Source: Akkermansia muciniphila
GTDB lineage: Bacteria > Verrucomicrobiota > Verrucomicrobiia > Limisphaerales > UBA9464
Direction: 5' to 3'
DNA length: 10,463 nucleotides
NCBI GenBank assembly: GCA_945873715.1
Contig: CAMCFL010000063.1
Location: 1-10,463, forward strand
Part shown: piece after piece, positions 1 to 6,646 of the stretch
How positions within the stretch are numbered: position 1 is the first letter of the stretch
Layout: each line of letters starts with the position of its first letter
Notes under the pieces: model-generated
The model's input: the letters and a program-made list of their open reading frames with translations, nothing else
What the model was told of the DNA's origin: nothing
Databases searched by the model: none
Made by a program: the position numbers and the translations under genes

Positions 1-771
1 CGGGCCCGTCGAGGCCCGGTCCAGATGCGTGTAGCCCCCGTCGACGTGGATGAACTCGCCCGTGATGTGGGAGGCGCGCATGGAGGAGAGGAAGACCACC
101 GTATCCGCGACTTCCTCCGGGCGCGTCAGGCGATGTCCGAAAGGCACCAGACGCTCAATCCCGGCGCGCGTGGCGGCCGGATCCTTCTGGGCGGCAAACC
201 AGCGCTGGTACTGGTCGGTGTCGCATTCGGCCGGCACGACGCAGTTGACCCGCACGCCTTTGGGAGCAAAGGCGACCGCCCATTCGCGGGTCAGGGCGTT
301 GATCGCGCCCTTGGCGGCGGCATAGGCGGAGGTACCCCCCTGCCCGGTCTCGGCCACCTTGGAACTGATGTTCACCACTGCGCCCTTGGCGTTCGACAAC
401 GCTTCCCGGGCGAAATGGGTCAGCGCGTAGACGTGCATCAGGTTCTTGCGCACGGACTCGAGGAACGCCGTCGGGGTCGCGTCCAAGGTCAAACCGTCGT
501 TCGCCCCGGCATTGTTCACCAAGACATCCACCGCCTTGAACTGTCGCAGCACGGTCTGGATGACGTTGGCGCAGGCAGCCTCGGAAGTGAGGTCGGCCTC
601 GATGAACAGGGCCTTGGCCAACGTCCGCTCGAGCATCTTCCCGGCCTGCACATCGCGATCGACGATCACCACCCAGGAACCCTCCCGTCCAAACGCCCGC
701 GCCGTGGCCGCACCGATCCCCCGTGCCGCGCCCGAAATGACGACGACTTTCCCTCCCAGATCCGTCTGCAT
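1..771 (-). CDS. SDR-family oxidoreductase, L-fucose dehydrogenase-like (3' end cut by window edge)
   Basis: A short-chain dehydrogenase/reductase, probably a cytosolic NAD(P)-dependent sugar or polyol dehydrogenase. The reading frame is open for 257 codons from the ATG at 769-771 to the left edge, with no stop seen. That is already about the normal SDR length, so only a few residues can be missing. Visible family signatures are the Rossmann glycine motif SGAARGIG (residues 13-20, Ser in place of the usual Thr), NNAG (86-89), and the catalytic set Asn110, Ser137, Tyr150, Lys154 (YAAAK). The C-terminal stretch ASHITGEF..VDGGYTHLDRA resembles, from memory, the end of bacterial L-fucose dehydrogenases, as does VPAE after the catalytic Lys. 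The substrate call is therefore tentative; the SDR call is firm. It lies 56 nt downstream of the AraC-type gene on the same strand, so the two may be co-transcribed. No clear Shine-Dalgarno precedes the ATG. Confidence 0.9.
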   Translation of the reverse strand, partial: MQTDLGGKVVVISGAARGIGAATARAFGREGSWVVIVDRDVQAGKMLERTLAKALFIEADLTSEAACANVIQTVLRQFKAVDVLVNNAGANDGLTLDATPTAFLESVRKNLMHVYALTHFAREALSNAKGAVVNISSKVAETGQGGTSAYAAAKGAINALTREWAVAFAPKGVRVNCVVPAECDTDQYQRWFAAQKDPAATRAGIERLVPFGHRLTRPEEVADTVVFLSSMRASHITGEFIHVDGGYTHLDRASTGP

Positions 772-827
772 GCCGCGACCGTAGCCAGACCGGCCGAAGG
801 GTTCCCAGTCCGCAATTGGGCCCGTCC

Positions 828-1787
828 CTACTTCCCTCCCTGCCCCGGCAGTCCCATGGGATACAGGCCCGGACAGCAACCGAAGGTCTGATGGAAGGTC
901 TGGCTGAAGTGGCTGAGGGAGTTGTATCCGACCTCGAGGGCCACCTCGGTGACGTTGTAACGCCCGGTCTTCAACAGGCCGGCTGCCTTCTCCATCCGCA
1001 ATTGCCGCACATACTGCGGGATGGTCTGGCCCGTCTCCTTGGAAAAGGTGCGGCTGAGGTAGAACGGGCTGCAACCCACCTCGCGGGCGATCTGCTCGAG
1101 GGGAGGAGTCTGGGCCAGATGCCGCCGCAGGATGGCCAGTACGGCCTCCACCCGATCGCGGGCGACGCGTTGCTGTCGGTGACAGAACAGTTCATCGGTG
1201 GACGACGGCTGAAAGAAGAACTCCCCCATCAACTCGATGGCCTTGGCCTGGAACCAGAGGGTCTGGGCGCTGGCCAGCACCGGCGGTTGCTGGAGGCTGG
1301 CCATCAGTTCCTTCAACCGCGCGTTCAATGCCGTCACCGGTGCCACCCCGCTCACGCCGTCACTGCCCGTCAGCGCCGAGGCGATCAACGGGTGGAGGTC
1401 CGCCGTGTCCGGAGCCAGATGGCGCGCAAGGAACGCCGGAGAGAGTTCCACCGTGATGAACTGGTGGGCCTCCCCGGCAAACCGGACTGCGCGCAGCGGG
1501 GTCTTTCCCTGCCGATAGAATCCCGCCATCCCGGGCGTGAACCGCACCGCCTTGCCAGCCGGCCCGACCTCACCGGTTCCCGAGAGGTTCAGGCACATCT
1601 CGACGCTCTCGGGATGGAAGCTGCGCGACCAATCGAAATTTTCGCGCGGGGTGAACTCATGCCATTCGAAGCTGACCCCCAGCTTCTGGAAATCACCAAA
1701 CAGTTGTCGCCAACTGGCCCCGATCGCCCGCCAGGTCGCGGCTTCGCTCAGGACCGGTGCAGCCATCTTGCGAATTCCGGACGCCAT
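828..1787 (-). CDS. AraC-family transcriptional regulator
   Basis: A 319-residue DNA-binding regulator of AraC/XylS type. The C-terminal third (about 210-310) holds two helix-turn-helix units. The first is around PPLEQIAREVGCSPFYLSRTFSKETG (228-253) and the second around YNVTEVALEVGYNSLSHFSQTFHQTFG (277-303), including the typical ValGlyTyr-Ser-SerHisPheSer-like signature. The N-terminal part (about 35-125) is rich in beta-strand and probably forms the cupin-like effector domain. Members usually sense a small molecule, often a sugar, and activate nearby genes. Here the natural targets would be the SDR gene 56 nt downstream and perhaps the transporter/isomerase run upstream (inference). Start chosen at ATG 1785-1787; an in-frame ATG at 1764-1766 (residue 8) is an alternative. 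Neither has a convincing ribosome-binding site. The upstream gap of about 180 bp contains the REP-like hairpin pair. Confidence 0.93.
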   Translation of the reverse strand: MASGIRKMAAPVLSEAATWRAIGASWRQLFGDFQKLGVSFEWHEFTPRENFDWSRSFHPESVEMCLNLSGTGEVGPAGKAVRFTPGMAGFYRQGKTPLRAVRFAGEAHQFITVELSPAFLARHLAPDTADLHPLIASALTGSDGVSGVAPVTALNARLKELMASLQQPPVLASAQTLWFQAKAIELMGEFFFQPSSTDELFCHRQQRVARDRVEAVLAILRRHLAQTPPLEQIAREVGCSPFYLSRTFSKETGQTIPQYVRQLRMEKAAGLLKTGRYNVTEVALEVGYNSLSHFSQTFHQTFGCCPGLYPMGLPGQGGK

Positions 1788-1875
1788 GGGGTCAGGCTAC
1801 CGAGAATTGACCCACACAGCAAACCCCCGCCTGCGCCTGACTCAGAGCAGGGCACATCTCCAGCTTGTCATGGAT

Positions 1876-1934
1876 GTAGGCCGCCTGCCCTCAGGCGGCG
1901 GTAAGGAAACGCCCGCTGAGGGCAGCGGGCCTAC
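1876..1934. repeat. REP/BIME-like inverted pair of covarying hairpins
   Basis: Two hairpins stand head to head within 59 bp. The left (1880-1899) reads GCCGCCTG-CCCT-CAGGCGGC. The right, read on the minus strand (1930-1911), is GCCCGCTG-CCCT-CAGCGGGC. Each has an 8-bp stem and the same CCCT tetraloop, and each is preceded on its own strand by GTAGG (1876-1880 and the complement of 1930-1934). The two stems differ at two positions, and both changes are compensated in the opposite arm, so base pairing is preserved. This is the layout of a bacterial REP/BIME unit. It lies between the end of the TauE-like gene and the start of the AraC gene. Confidence 0.8.
1900..1930 (-). terminator. Possible terminator of the MFS-to-TauE gene run
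   Basis: On the minus strand the right-hand REP hairpin (8-bp GC stem, 4-nt loop) begins about 35 nt after the TauE-like stop codon and is followed by GTTTCCTT. The position suits a transcript end, but the T tract is interrupted by two Cs and the same hairpin belongs to a repeat element. Terminator activity is therefore only a possibility. Confidence 0.3.
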
Positions 1935-1965
1935 CATCGTGACCACGAACTCATGATGCACCCCT

Positions 1966-2727
1966 TCAAAACAGGATCAGCTTGATCGAAGCCACCACGG
2001 CAAACGCCAGGATCAGGGTATCGAACGCCTTCTGCGGAACGCGCGCGACCACAATCCGCCCGACGAACAGTCCCGCGATGATGACCGGCACCAGCAGGGC
2101 GTTGAAGGCGAGGGTTTCGGGCCGGACGAATCCCAACTGCACGCTGAACGGGACCTTCAGCACGTTGATCAGCAGGAAGAACCACGCCGCCGTTCCCACG
2201 AACGCTTCCTTCGGCAGCGCCACCGCCAGGAGATACAGCGCCATCACCGGCCCGGCCGCGTTGGCCACCATCGTCGTCACCCCCGCCAACAGTCCCATCG
2301 CCCAGGCGAAACCTGGCGTGTGCGGAACGTTCGTCAGCAGGGTCGGACGCCAGTTCCGCACCAATTGAAGCAAGGCCAGCATCGCCACGATCCCGCCGAT
2401 CACCGGGTTCCATTTCAATCCCGGCCAGGCCCGCATGCAGCCCCACCCGATCGCCACCCCGATCAGGGCAGGCGGCAACGTGCGGAGAACGTAAATCCAC
2501 TGGGCATGACGCCGGAAAAGGAGCACCGCTCCCAGATCACCCACGATCAGCATGGGCAGCACGACGCCGGTGGAACGCAGCCCGGGAAACAACTGCGCGA
2601 ACAATACCACATGCAACAGGCTCACCCCCGGCAGTCCGCTCTTCGAGACGCCAATCCCCAGCGCCGCCACCAGGGCGAGCCCCCATTCCGCCGCGGTGAA
2701 GTCGGGAAGCACGGGAGGGTTGGACAC
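1966..2727 (-). CDS. TauE/SafE-family (DUF81) membrane permease
   Basis: A 253-residue polytopic inner-membrane protein of the TauE/SafE type. This family is associated with export or uptake of small anions such as sulfite, sulfonates or organic acids; the substrate cannot be read here. The sequence is almost entirely hydrophobic segments broken by short charged loops, consistent with about eight transmembrane helices. It opens with a typical first helix containing GIGVSKSGLPG. A matching Asn/Gly-rich segment starts the second half (MGLLAGVTTMVANAAGP). The start chosen is GTG 2725-2727, two nt after the upstream gene's stop, which gives the usual family length of about 250. The frame is open 58 codons further upstream, but that extension is Arg/Pro-rich, lies inside the neighbouring gene and looks non-coding. 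The 2-nt spacing suggests translational coupling to the PD-(D/E)XK-like gene. Confidence 0.88.
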   Translation of the reverse strand: MSNPPVLPDFTAAEWGLALVAALGIGVSKSGLPGVSLLHVVLFAQLFPGLRSTGVVLPMLIVGDLGAVLLFRRHAQWIYVLRTLPPALIGVAIGWGCMRAWPGLKWNPVIGGIVAMLALLQLVRNWRPTLLTNVPHTPGFAWAMGLLAGVTTMVANAAGPVMALYLLAVALPKEAFVGTAAWFFLLINVLKVPFSVQLGFVRPETLAFNALLVPVIIAGLFVGRIVVARVPQKAFDTLILAFAVVASIKLILF

Positions 2728-2729
2728 CG

Positions 2730-3284
2730 CTAAACGCAGAACTCGCGCGGACGAAAGTCGGGGGGATTGACGATGTCCAACCGGACTCCCTGGGCACGGA
2801 CCACGAAGAGCCCTTGCCGTTCGGCGAAACGATCCGATTGCTCGGCATACTCCAGAGCTGCAACGGCGCCGAAAACCCGGACGGGGCCGAAGTGCGGGCA
2901 AGCCTCGCGGAAGTAGGGCAATTCCTCCTCCAAAAACTCGCGCACGTCCGCCACTCGGAACGTCATCTTCACTTCGATCACGACGATTTCCGTGCCGTTG
3001 AACAGCACGACGTCGTACTCAAGATTGCGGCCAGCCCGGGAACTCTTGATCCGTCGCGCACTCATCCCGACATCCAGTCCGCGGGCTCGGAAAAGCTCCA
3101 CTGCGCCGGGCTCGACCAAGGCTTCCACCAAGCGACCCCATTGGTTGTGAAAGAGACCCTCCAACCGTCCCAACTTTCGTTCTGTGTCTTCTGACTGGCG
3201 TTGCGTCCGCTCGATCTGCCGCTCGATCGCCTGCTGGGAGGCGAGCAATTCGTCAAAGGCCACCTGGAAACGGTCGTGGGTCAT
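2730..3284 (-). CDS. PD-(D/E)XK nuclease-fold protein of unknown function (DUF3782-like)
   Basis: A 184-residue cytosolic protein. Residues about 12-42 (Gln/Glu/Arg-rich, heptad-like) look like a short coiled coil. The rest resembles the PD-(D/E)XK nuclease-fold proteins often labelled DUF3782 or 'hypothetical'. The conserved pattern is Glu54 in a helix (RLVEALV), Asp91 (LEYDVVLFNG), and Glu104/Lys106 (VVIEVKMTF), followed by a VREFLEE helix. All expected active-site acids and the lysine are present, so a metal-dependent nuclease is chemically plausible, but no substrate is known for this family. The start is ATG 3282-3284, because the longer frame to 3428 overlaps the TIM-barrel gene and its extra residues look non-coding. 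It sits 52 nt after the TIM-barrel gene and 2 nt before the TauE-like start, so it appears to be an operon member despite having no evident link to sugar transport. Confidence 0.82.
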   Translation of the reverse strand: MTHDRFQVAFDELLASQQAIERQIERTQRQSEDTERKLGRLEGLFHNQWGRLVEALVEPGAVELFRARGLDVGMSARRIKSSRAGRNLEYDVVLFNGTEIVVIEVKMTFRVADVREFLEEELPYFREACPHFGPVRVFGAVAALEYAEQSDRFAERQGLFVVRAQGVRLDIVNPPDFRPREFCV

Positions 3285-3310
3285 GGGCCGGACGATGGCA
3301 ATGGAGGTGT

Positions 3311-3327
3311 CCGCATCAAAAATGCGG
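3311..3327 (-). promoter_or_regulatory. Small hairpin between the TIM-barrel and PD-(D/E)XK genes
   Basis: A 6-bp stem, CCGCAT/ATGCGG, with a 5-nt loop (TTTTG on the minus strand) starts 9 nt after the TIM-barrel stop codon. No T tract follows. It could be an mRNA-stabilising or processing structure, or chance; its role is not shown. Confidence 0.25.
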
Positions 3328-3336
3328 CAGGGCTCC

Positions 3337-4266
3337 TCAAACCCCGCGGATCCGTTCGAGCAGCCGCTTCGTCGCCTTGATCCCCTCGGGTTCAGAAAGC
3401 TTGTCGCCTTCGTATTCGATCCCGACATACCCGCGGTATCCGGCCGCCAGAACGATGTCCATCATCCGGTCATAGTCGGTCTCGATGCAGTTCCCCTGGG
3501 CATCGAAGTCGTAGGACTTCGCGCTCACCGCCTTGGCGTAGGGCATGAGTTCCTCGACCCCGAGGTACCGATCGTAAGTGGTCTTGTCATCGATCCGGAA
3601 GTTCCCGAAGTCAGGGAGCGTACCGCAATTCGGCCGATTGACGGTCTTCATCACCCCCGACAACCACTGGCCGTTGGAGGACAGGTGACCGTGGTTCTCG
3701 ACGATGCAGTTCAGCCCAAGGGTGCCGCAGTAGGCGGAAAGCTCGGACAACCCTTCGGCCGCCCGTTTCATCTGTTCATCCCAACTGCCCACCCCATGGG
3801 TCTCGGCGTTCACCCGGATGCTGTGACAGCCAAGATGCTTCGCGGCCTGCGCCCATTTGTGATGGTTGACCACTGCCTGACGGCGCTTGGCGGCATCGGG
3901 ATCTCCCAGCGCACCCTCGCCATCGATCATGATCAACAGGCACTTCACGCCCTCGCCACGGGCACGTCGCTGGAACTCGGTGAGGTAGGCCGTGTCGCCC
4001 GCCTTGTCCTTGAAGAACTGGTTCACCAGTTCGATGCCTTCGATGCCGTAGTCGCGACGGGCCGTCACCGGGAAATCCAGGTGATCGAGCTTCTTCGCGA
4101 ACAGCGTCTTGTGCAGGGACCATTCGGCGAGCGAGATCCCGTACTTCTGGCCGCGCGGCGGGGTGTTCACCCCACCACGGCCGGAAGCGCAACCCGTCAT
4201 CAACGAAGGCACTGCCACCGCGGCGGAAGCCGCGACGGCCGATTGGAGGAACTGGCGACGATTCAT
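3337..4266 (-). CDS. Exported sugar phosphate isomerase/epimerase-like TIM-barrel lipoprotein
   Basis: A 309-residue protein of the AP-endonuclease-2/xylose-isomerase-like TIM-barrel family. Members act as sugar isomerases, epimerases or related metal-dependent enzymes. The N-terminus is a Tat-type signal, NRRQFL (2-7), then an Ala/Val-rich hydrophobic stretch and a lipobox-like MTGC with Cys26, so it is probably a folded, membrane-anchored periplasmic protein. Expected metal ligands are visible at Glu190 (CIVENHGH), Asp219 (PDFGN) and Glu284 (GIEYEGD), with His192 and Lys250 nearby. The exact reaction cannot be assigned. Start chosen at ATG 4264-4266; an in-frame GTG four codons earlier (4276-4278) would only add VLTA before the twin-arginine motif. 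It lies 42 nt downstream of the MFS transporter, a common pairing in this phylum, suggesting that the two handle the same carbohydrate (inference). Confidence 0.9.
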   Translation of the reverse strand: MNRRQFLQSAVAASAAVAVPSLMTGCASGRGGVNTPPRGQKYGISLAEWSLHKTLFAKKLDHLDFPVTARRDYGIEGIELVNQFFKDKAGDTAYLTEFQRRARGEGVKCLLIMIDGEGALGDPDAAKRRQAVVNHHKWAQAAKHLGCHSIRVNAETHGVGSWDEQMKRAAEGLSELSAYCGTLGLNCIVENHGHLSSNGQWLSGVMKTVNRPNCGTLPDFGNFRIDDKTTYDRYLGVEELMPYAKAVSAKSYDFDAQGNCIETDYDRMMDIVLAAGYRGYVGIEYEGDKLSEPEGIKATKRLLERIRGV

Positions 4267-4308
4267 GGCAGTCAACACTTCGGGATCAGTTTCAGGGTGA
4301 GGCTCGGA

Positions 4309-5640
4309 TCAATGCGCCGGGGCCGATCCGCCATCGACGGAAGCCTCCACCTGCTTGGGCGGATGGAAGAAGATCGCCAAGGCGACGGCCGCCACCGCCG
4401 AGATGGCCAGGGGCACCAGGAACAGACCCTTGAAGTCGGTCAGCTTGTTCACGGTGTAGACCTTCTGGATCAGGTACGGACAGATCGAATTCGCCACCAG
4501 CGCGCCCACGCCCAGGATCTGGAGGTTGAAGAGGCCCTGCGCACTCGAACGGATGTCCTTCGGGAAATACGCATCCACGAAGATGTACACCGTCGCGAAG
4601 AAGAACGCGTAACAGATGCCGTGCAGCACCTGGATGAGGATGATCAACGCGGCACTGTCCGGAACGAAGGAATACACCGCAAACCGCGCGGTATGCCCGA
4701 GGATGCCGACGATCATGGTCGTGCGCCAACCCAGCTTCTTGAGGGTCGCGCCCAGCACGAACATGGTCAGGATTTCCGCGACCTGTCCGATGCTCATGAT
4801 CGGGGTGATCCAGTTCGCGGCGATTCCCACGCCACCGGCCTCCTTGGGTGTACCGAGGAAGACGCCCGTCCAGTTGAAGTAACAATTGTGGACAAAGGAA
4901 TCGACGAAGGTCACCAGCCAGAGCACCAGCACGAAGGGATGCTTCAGGAGCCGCATGGCCTGCAACCAGGCCGTGCTGCTGTCGGCCGCCACGCTCGCCT
5001 TCTTGGGCGGCGTGTGGGGGAGCGTGAAGCTGAACACCGCCAGCACCAGCGACGCCAGTCCCGCCACGATGAAGGTCCACTTGGTCGCCGCCTTGGCCGC
5101 TTCACCGGTCAGGGGATTCGCCAGCGCCTTGCCCAGCCAATCCACCATTCCGACCGGATTTGCCGCCCGGACCGCTTCCCAGTTCACGAAGATGAACACG
5201 AACGGCCAGGCCGCCAGGATCCACCCGATCGTCCCACCCATCCGGATGATCCCGAATTCGCGGGCCGGATCCTTCATGTTGGCGAAGGCGATCGAGTTGG
5301 TGATCGAGATGGTCGGCACATACAGCAGGCAGTGCACGAGCATCAGGACGAAGAAGGGGGTGAAATCCCGGGTGAACCCGCAACCGAGGATCGCGAGACC
5401 ACCGATCAGGTGGGAGAAGGCCAGGAACTTTTCCGCCGCGAACTTCCGGTCGGCGAACTCGTTGCTGAAGAACATTCCGATGATGGAGGCCACCGGAAAT
5501 GCGTTGAGGATCAACGATTGTTGGATGTCGGTGAAACCGAGGCTCGGCAGGTAACCGAAGATCAACGGGAGCCACGCGCCCCAGATGAAGAATTCGAGGA
5601 CCATCATCAGGAACAGTTTGAAACGAGGAGAAGAGTTCAT
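4309..5640 (-). CDS. MFS transporter, nucleoside:H+ symporter-like
   Basis: A 443-residue inner-membrane transporter with about 12 hydrophobic segments. It belongs to the Nuc_H_symport-like branch of the major facilitator superfamily. The opening segment LEFFIWGAWLPLIFGYL (15-31) is the typical start of these proteins. The cytoplasmic loop after the second helix carries FADRKFAAEK (62-71), the equivalent of the MFS loop 2-3 motif. A long central loop separates the two six-helix halves. Homologues in Verrucomicrobia, Planctomycetes and Bacteroidetes are usually annotated as nucleoside or sugar permeases; the substrate here is unknown. Start at ATG 5638-5640. The open frame extends 76 codons upstream, but that part is Arg/Pro-rich and non-membrane, unlike the family. 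AAGG a few nt before this ATG is the best ribosome-binding-site candidate in the window, and still weak. It is the first gene of the four-gene minus-strand run. Confidence 0.9.
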   Translation of the reverse strand: MNSSPRFKLFLMMVLEFFIWGAWLPLIFGYLPSLGFTDIQQSLILNAFPVASIIGMFFSNEFADRKFAAEKFLAFSHLIGGLAILGCGFTRDFTPFFVLMLVHCLLYVPTISITNSIAFANMKDPAREFGIIRMGGTIGWILAAWPFVFIFVNWEAVRAANPVGMVDWLGKALANPLTGEAAKAATKWTFIVAGLASLVLAVFSFTLPHTPPKKASVAADSSTAWLQAMRLLKHPFVLVLWLVTFVDSFVHNCYFNWTGVFLGTPKEAGGVGIAANWITPIMSIGQVAEILTMFVLGATLKKLGWRTTMIVGILGHTARFAVYSFVPDSAALIILIQVLHGICYAFFFATVYIFVDAYFPKDIRSSAQGLFNLQILGVGALVANSICPYLIQKVYTVNKLTDFKGLFLVPLAISAVAAVALAIFFHPPKQVEASVDGGSAPAH

Positions 5641-5739
5641 GCGCCTTGGTGGGTGATCATCCGCTGATTTTTCCGACCCTACCCCGGCCTCCACCCGGCA
5701 GACAAGCACCCCGACCCGGGGAGACGAAGATTGGGGGTC

Positions 5740-5754
5740 TGTTGACACTGCCCC
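5740..5754 (-). repeat. 15-bp motif shared with the 7707-7939 element
   Basis: On the minus strand this reads GGGGCAGTGTCAACA, identical to 7818-7832 on the plus strand. In both places a run of C follows a few bases later, so the flanks also resemble each other. It lies about 100 bp upstream of the MFS start codon. Confidence 0.5.
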
Positions 5755-5789
5755 TCTTGGGAACGGGATGGGCATCCACGACGCCAAGC

Positions 5790-5832
5790 ATCCACGATCC
5801 AGATCCGTTCGAGCAAAGGTGGATCCGTGGAT
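5790..5832. repeat. Imperfect inverted repeat and short direct repeat
   Basis: ATCCACGATCC (5790-5800) pairs with GGATCCGTGGAT (5821-5832) with one bulged base and a 20-nt loop. GCATCCACG also occurs twice, at 5772-5780 and 5788-5796. Function unknown. Confidence 0.45.
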
Positions 5833-5936
5833 TGGCGGGTGCCTTTCCTGGCCTCGTTCGGCCCGCACGCCTGAGCGGTCGGGGACAGCCGCGCCCCCCG
5901 GAACTCTCCCGGGAAGGCTCCAGATTTCAGGCCGCG

Positions 5937-5960
5937 CGTCGTGAGCTGCGTCGTGAGCTG
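5937..5960. repeat. 12-bp tandem duplication
   Basis: CGTCGTGAGCTG is present twice in direct tandem (5937-5948 and 5949-5960). It lies just after a stretch (5926-5942) that matches 6423-6439 at 15 of 17 positions, hinting at a degenerate longer unit in this island. Confidence 0.6.
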
Positions 5961-6055
5961 CGCCCAGAAGGAATGGGGGGGGCCGGCCGGCGGCTCGGAT
6001 CGTCCAGCGAGTCCCCGGTTGGCGCGGCCCCGCAGGCTCACCGACCGCGTCGATC

Positions 6056-6113
6056 CATCCCCCGACCTACCCAACCGGAGGCCGGATCACACTTTGCAAA
6101 GTGTGATCGCATG
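6056..6113. repeat. 58-bp direct repeat, copy 1, with palindrome 1
   Basis: Matches 6317-6374 at 57 of 58 positions; the only difference is G at 6080 versus A at 6341. It starts CATCCCCCGACCTACCCAAC and ends GCATG. Inside, 6085-6108 is a perfect 24-bp palindrome whose left arm is GATCACACTTTG and whose right arm is the exact reverse complement, with no spacer. GAGGCC (6078-6083) could also pair with GGCCTC (6119-6124) outside the palindrome. Confidence 0.92.
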
Positions 6114-6316
6114 AGGGCGGCCTCGCCCGCCCTTCCACCGTACCCGCCCCACCCTCCCCGACGTCCCTTCACGTCGTCGTTCGTGCTGCTCCATGCACCG
6201 CTTCGCCCCTCAGGTACCGTTGCCGTTGGGGCGGCGCTTGGGCCTTGGGCAACCATCAGAATCGATCCTCAGCTCGGTGCGGTACACGTGCCGGAACACC
6301 GGCCGACCGGCCACGG

Positions 6317-6374
6317 CATCCCCCGACCTACCCAACCGGAAGCCGGATCACACTTTGCAAAGTGTGATCGCATG
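6317..6374. repeat. 58-bp direct repeat, copy 2, with palindrome 2
   Basis: Second copy of the 58-bp unit, displaced by 261 bp. The palindrome occupies 6346-6369 and is identical to copy 1. Sequence on both sides of the 58 bp differs from copy 1, so the boundaries of the unit are sharp. Confidence 0.92.
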
Positions 6375-6608
6375 GACGCCGCCGCGGACCCGTTCCCCTT
6401 GCCCACTTCCGTCTCACGGGCCTTCAAGCCACGCGTCGTCCCTTGCTCCACCCAGTGCGACGCTCCCTGCGCCACTTGGCCCGCCCGGTTTCGATGAGAT
6501 CGGTCCTGAGCCCAAGCCCACGATTGCCGACGGGAGCGATCCCTCGAGCGATGCGGAGCACCCGACACGACAACCGCCGACCGACCACCGAACTGCTCGA
6601 ATCCAAAG

Positions 6609-6646
6609 CCGGGACGATCACACTTTGCAAAGTGTGATCGTCCCGG
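6609..6646. repeat. Perfect 38-bp palindrome containing palindrome copy 3
   Basis: The same 24-bp palindrome (6616-6639) is present without the 58-bp flank. It is instead extended by CCGGGAC on the left and GTCCCGG on the right, giving 19-bp arms with no mismatch. It lies 65 nt downstream of the minus-strand regulator gene's stop, so it could fold at the end of that transcript, but no T tract follows. Confidence 0.92.

Noticed and set aside
25..1904. Long plus-strand open frames opposite the SDR and AraC genes
   Set aside because: The minus-strand frames carry full catalytic and helix-turn-helix motifs; the plus-strand products show none.
1966..2901. Longer TauE/SafE product starting at 2901
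   Set aside because: The extra 58 residues are Arg/Pro-rich, overlap the upstream gene and precede the normal first transmembrane helix.
3184..5667. An 827-codon open frame on the plus strand
   Set aside because: It lies entirely antisense to three well-supported genes (MFS, TIM barrel and the start of the PD-(D/E)XK gene). Its product is His/Arg/Glu-rich with no recognisable domain, a usual side effect of high GC.
4309..5868. Longer MFS product starting at 5868
   Set aside because: The additional 76 residues are non-hydrophobic and cross the inverted repeat at 5790-5832; the family starts at the ATG at 5640.
6085..6108. CRP/FNR-type operator, because TGTGA and TCACA half-sites are present
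   Set aside because: The half-sites are in the opposite order (TCACA-N10-TGTGA) to the CRP consensus TGTGA-N6-TCACA, and the symmetry continues through the centre.
6609..6646. Classical Rho-independent terminator for the regulator gene
   Set aside because: The stem is strong, but no T tract follows on either strand and the core is part of a repeat family also found away from gene ends.
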